Source: an uncultured Collinsella sp. | Lineage (GTDB): Bacteria; Actinomycetota; Coriobacteriia; Coriobacteriales; Coriobacteriaceae | Direction: 5' to 3' | Length of the DNA stretch: 6,994 bases | Assembly: GCA_900757205.1 (NCBI GenBank) | Contig: CAAENA010000075.1 | Coordinates: 1 to 6,994, forward strand | Shown: positions 5,598-6,994 of the stretch, piece by piece | Layout of the letters: each line of letters begins with the position of its first letter | Position numbering within the stretch: position 1 is the first letter of the stretch | Notes under the pieces: generated by a model | What the model saw: only the letters and a program-made list of their open reading frames with translations | What the model was told of the DNA's origin: nothing | Databases searched by the model: none | Made by a program: the position numbers and the translations under genes

Positions 5598-5640
5598 TTA
5601 CTTTCCTGCCGCCAAGATGGCGTCTTGAGTGTCTAGATAC
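5598..5640 (-). pseudogene. Possible remnant of an inverted HAD gene 3' end
   Basis: Read on the minus strand, 5624-5598 encodes Asp-Ala-Ile-Leu-Ala-Ala-Gly-Lys then TAA. The real HAD gene ends Asp-Ala-Ile-Leu-Ala-Ala-Arg then TAG, and 16 of the first 17 bases are identical. Upstream (to 5640) the similarity continues only with small insertions and deletions that break the frame. Downstream of the stop, the flanking sequence also matches that after the HAD gene. This suggests a decayed inverted copy, but the piece is short and could instead be a palindrome without coding ancestry. Confidence 0.35.
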
Positions 5641-5659
5641 TTAGCTGAAATGATTTGAG

Positions 5660-5700
5660 CAGAGGGGAGCTCCTTGTTGGAAGGGGCTCCCCTCTGTTTT
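5660..5700 (+). terminator. Strong rightward terminator facing polA
   Basis: Bases 5660-5675 pair with 5681-5696 around a GTTGG loop: 16 pairs with one G-U, including 11 consecutive Watson-Crick pairs (CAGAGGGGAGC/GCTCCCCTCTG). TTTT follows at 5697-5700 on the plus strand. It lies about 115 nt past the HAD terminator and no gene is seen between them. It may be a back-up that stops HAD transcripts from running antisense into polA, or it may end an unseen small RNA. On the minus strand the hairpin also forms but is followed by CTCAAATC, so it would end polA transcripts only weakly. Confidence 0.75.
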
Positions 5701-5708
5701 GGTTACTG

Positions 5709-5739
5709 TGGGACAAATTAATCAGTAGTGTTTGTCCCA
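5709..5739. repeat. Perfect 9-bp inverted repeat downstream of polA
   Basis: TGGGACAAA (5709-5717) and TTTGTCCCA (5731-5739) are perfectly complementary across a 13-nt AT-rich centre. No T-run follows on either strand. It lies 57 nt past the polA stop codon and may be part of the polA mRNA 3' end, a protein-binding site or a small dispersed repeat. Confidence 0.55.
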
Positions 5740-5796
5740 AATCTTAAGTATGTGGGGGCTTGCGTCTTGGGCGAGCTTGCCTTACCGAGTGCTTTC

Positions 5797-6994
5797 CTAT
5801 TTCGCGTCGGCCCAGGTTATGCCGGTACTGGCTTCGGCGATCAACGGTACGCGGAGGTCCACTACGTGTTCCATGACGTCGCGGACCATGGTGGTTAGGC
5901 GCTCGACTTCATCGACTGGGCACTCAAAGTCCAGTTCGTCGTGTACCTGCAGGATCATGTGGGCGGCAAAGCCTTCTTCTTCCAGGCGACGGCTTACGCG
6001 GGCCATCGCGATCTTGATGATGTCGGCGGCGGTGCCCTGCATAGGGTGGTTCATGGCCGTGCGCTCGCCAAAGCCGCGGAGTTGCGGATTTTTGGCCTTG
6101 AGCTCCGGAATATGACGACGGCGCCCGTACATGGTCTCGGCGTAGCCCGTCTGCTTGGCGCGCGCCACCACGTTGTCGAGGAACGTACGCACGCCCGGAT
6201 ATGCCTCGTAGTAGCGGTCGATCATGTCGCGTGCCTCGGCCATCGAGATATGCAGCGACTGCGACAGGCCGTAAGCCTGCTGACCGTACACGATGCCAAA
6301 GTTCACGGCCTTGGCGCGGCTGCGCAAGTCAGGCGTCACCTCGGACACCGGCACGCCAAACACGCGCGCGGCTGTCTCGGCATGAAAGTCCTCGCCCTCG
6401 TTAAAGGCGCGCACCAGATGCTCGTCACCCGAGAGATGTGCCAAAAGACGCAGCTCGATCTGCGAGTAGTCCACCGCCAAAAAGACGCTTCCCTCGCCTG
6501 CCGAAAACGCCGTCTTGACGGTACGGCCCAGCTCCGAGCGCGTCGGGATGTTCTGCAGGTTCGGATCACTCGAAGACAGACGCCCCGTCGCGGTGATGGT
6601 CTGGTTGTACGTAGTGTGTACACGACCGTCGCCACGACGCAGCGGACCTAGCGTGTCCAGATAGGTCGACTTAATCTTGGACTTCTCACGCCAGTCCAAA
6701 ATCAGGCGCACGATCTCGTGGTCGCGGGCAAGATCGCTCAACACCTTGGCGTTGGTCGAATAATAGCCACGCTTGGTCTTTTTGAGCCCCTTGGTCGGAA
6801 GCTCCATCACGTCAAAGAGCACGTGCGAGAGCTGCATGGGACTGCCGATGTTAAAGGTCTCGTTGCCGGCCAGATCGCGAATGCTCCGCTCGACCTCGGC
6901 AATCTGGGTCGCCAGGCCCTCGGACAGACTATGCAGGCGATCGGGGTCCACGAGCATGCCCGCGCGCTCCATCTTGGCAAGCACCGGAACGAGC
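5797..6994 (-). CDS. polA: DNA polymerase I, C-terminal polymerase domain (partial)
   Basis: Cut by the right edge of the window: 398 C-terminal residues are visible, starting at the conserved LVPVLAKMERAG segment. The 5' nuclease and the proofreading-like domain lie outside. The enzyme fills gaps during excision repair and replaces Okazaki-fragment RNA primers. Seen (numbering from the first visible residue): ATGRLSSSDPNLQNIP, which contacts DNA; motif A DYSQIELR at about 175-182 with the first catalytic Asp; the O-helix RSRAKAVNFGIVYG at about 224-237 with the dNTP-binding Arg and Lys and with Phe in the ribose-sensing position (as Phe762 in E. coli); the MNHPMQGTAADIIK stretch; and motif C VHDE at about 350-353 with the second catalytic Asp. 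The C-terminus GITWADAK is typical. Catalysis appears intact. The GTG at 6984 is an internal Val codon, not a start. It is convergent with the HAD gene. Confidence 0.97.
   Translation of the reverse strand, partial: LVPVLAKMERAGMLVDPDRLHSLSEGLATQIAEVERSIRDLAGNETFNIGSPMQLSHVLFDVMELPTKGLKKTKRGYYSTNAKVLSDLARDHEIVRLILDWREKSKIKSTYLDTLGPLRRGDGRVHTTYNQTITATGRLSSSDPNLQNIPTRSELGRTVKTAFSAGEGSVFLAVDYSQIELRLLAHLSGDEHLVRAFNEGEDFHAETAARVFGVPVSEVTPDLRSRAKAVNFGIVYGQQAYGLSQSLHISMAEARDMIDRYYEAYPGVRTFLDNVVARAKQTGYAETMYGRRRHIPELKAKNPQLRGFGERTAMNHPMQGTAADIIKIAMARVSRRLEEEGFAAHMILQVHDELDFECPVDEVERLTTMVRDVMEHVVDLRVPLIAEASTGITWADAK

Larger units (their letters stand above)
5415..5640. repeat. Long imperfect inverted repeat centred on the HAD terminator
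   Basis: Three blocks on the left recur in reverse complement on the right, in mirrored order. Block 1: 5430-5446 with 5608-5624, 16 of 17 matching, weaker similarity reaching 5415 and 5640. Block 2: 5464-5478 with 5578-5592, 14 of 15 matching, including 12 consecutive bases CCTGGCCGGGCG. Block 3: 5482-5497 with 5559-5574, 13 Watson-Crick pairs and 2 G-U pairs of 16. The centre, near 5527-5531, coincides with the terminator hairpin. Paired positions keep nearly constant sums (11054-11062), so the arms are collinear with only small indels. The left arm includes the last coding codons of the HAD gene. Confidence 0.75.

Noticed and set aside
5732..6651. Plus-strand frames opposite polA
   Set aside because: They are shadows of polA, which shows complete motifs A and C and the O-helix.

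Overview
This window of about 7 kb looks like chromosomal DNA from a high-GC bacterium. The codons strongly prefer G or C at third positions, the spacers are relatively AT-rich, and genes are preceded by AAAGG/AGGAG-type ribosome binding sites. My best guess is a Coriobacteriia/Collinsella-like actinobacterium. That rests on overall sequence feel and gene content, not on a marker gene, so treat it as tentative. I see no insertion sequence, phage gene, CRISPR array, rRNA or tRNA.

Layout from left to right. (1) ndk (nucleoside diphosphate kinase) on the minus strand, with a strong intrinsic terminator at the left edge and one or two candidate promoters to its right. (2) An arginine block, also on the minus strand: argG (argininosuccinate synthase), an intrinsic terminator, an unrecognised 56-codon small gene with a good ribosome binding site, then argH (argininosuccinate lyase) and a weaker terminator. 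ArgG and ArgH catalyse the last two steps of arginine synthesis (citrulline to argininosuccinate to arginine plus fumarate). (3) A spacer of about 550 bp between argG (leftward) and a HAD-family phosphatase (rightward). It holds a palindromic operator candidate at the argG promoter and two helically phased direct repeats at the phosphatase promoter. (4) The Cof-type HAD phosphatase gene on the plus strand. (5) A highly structured convergent spacer. (6) The C-terminal two-fifths or so of polA (DNA polymerase I) on the minus strand, cut by the right edge.

The most unusual part is the convergent spacer at about 5415-5640. It is a long imperfect inverted repeat centred on the phosphatase terminator. 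Its left arm runs into the last codons of the phosphatase gene. Its right arm, read on the minus strand, contains a near-copy of the same gene end (Asp-Ala-Ile-Leu-Ala-Ala, then a stop codon) followed by the same downstream sequence. This looks like a decayed inverted duplicate of the gene's 3' end, or a symmetrical terminator region. It also allows two mutually exclusive RNA folds. The genes themselves are ordinary housekeeping functions. I do not see convincing evidence of a novel multi-gene system; the interest lies in the regulatory and structural DNA and in the small gene between argG and argH.
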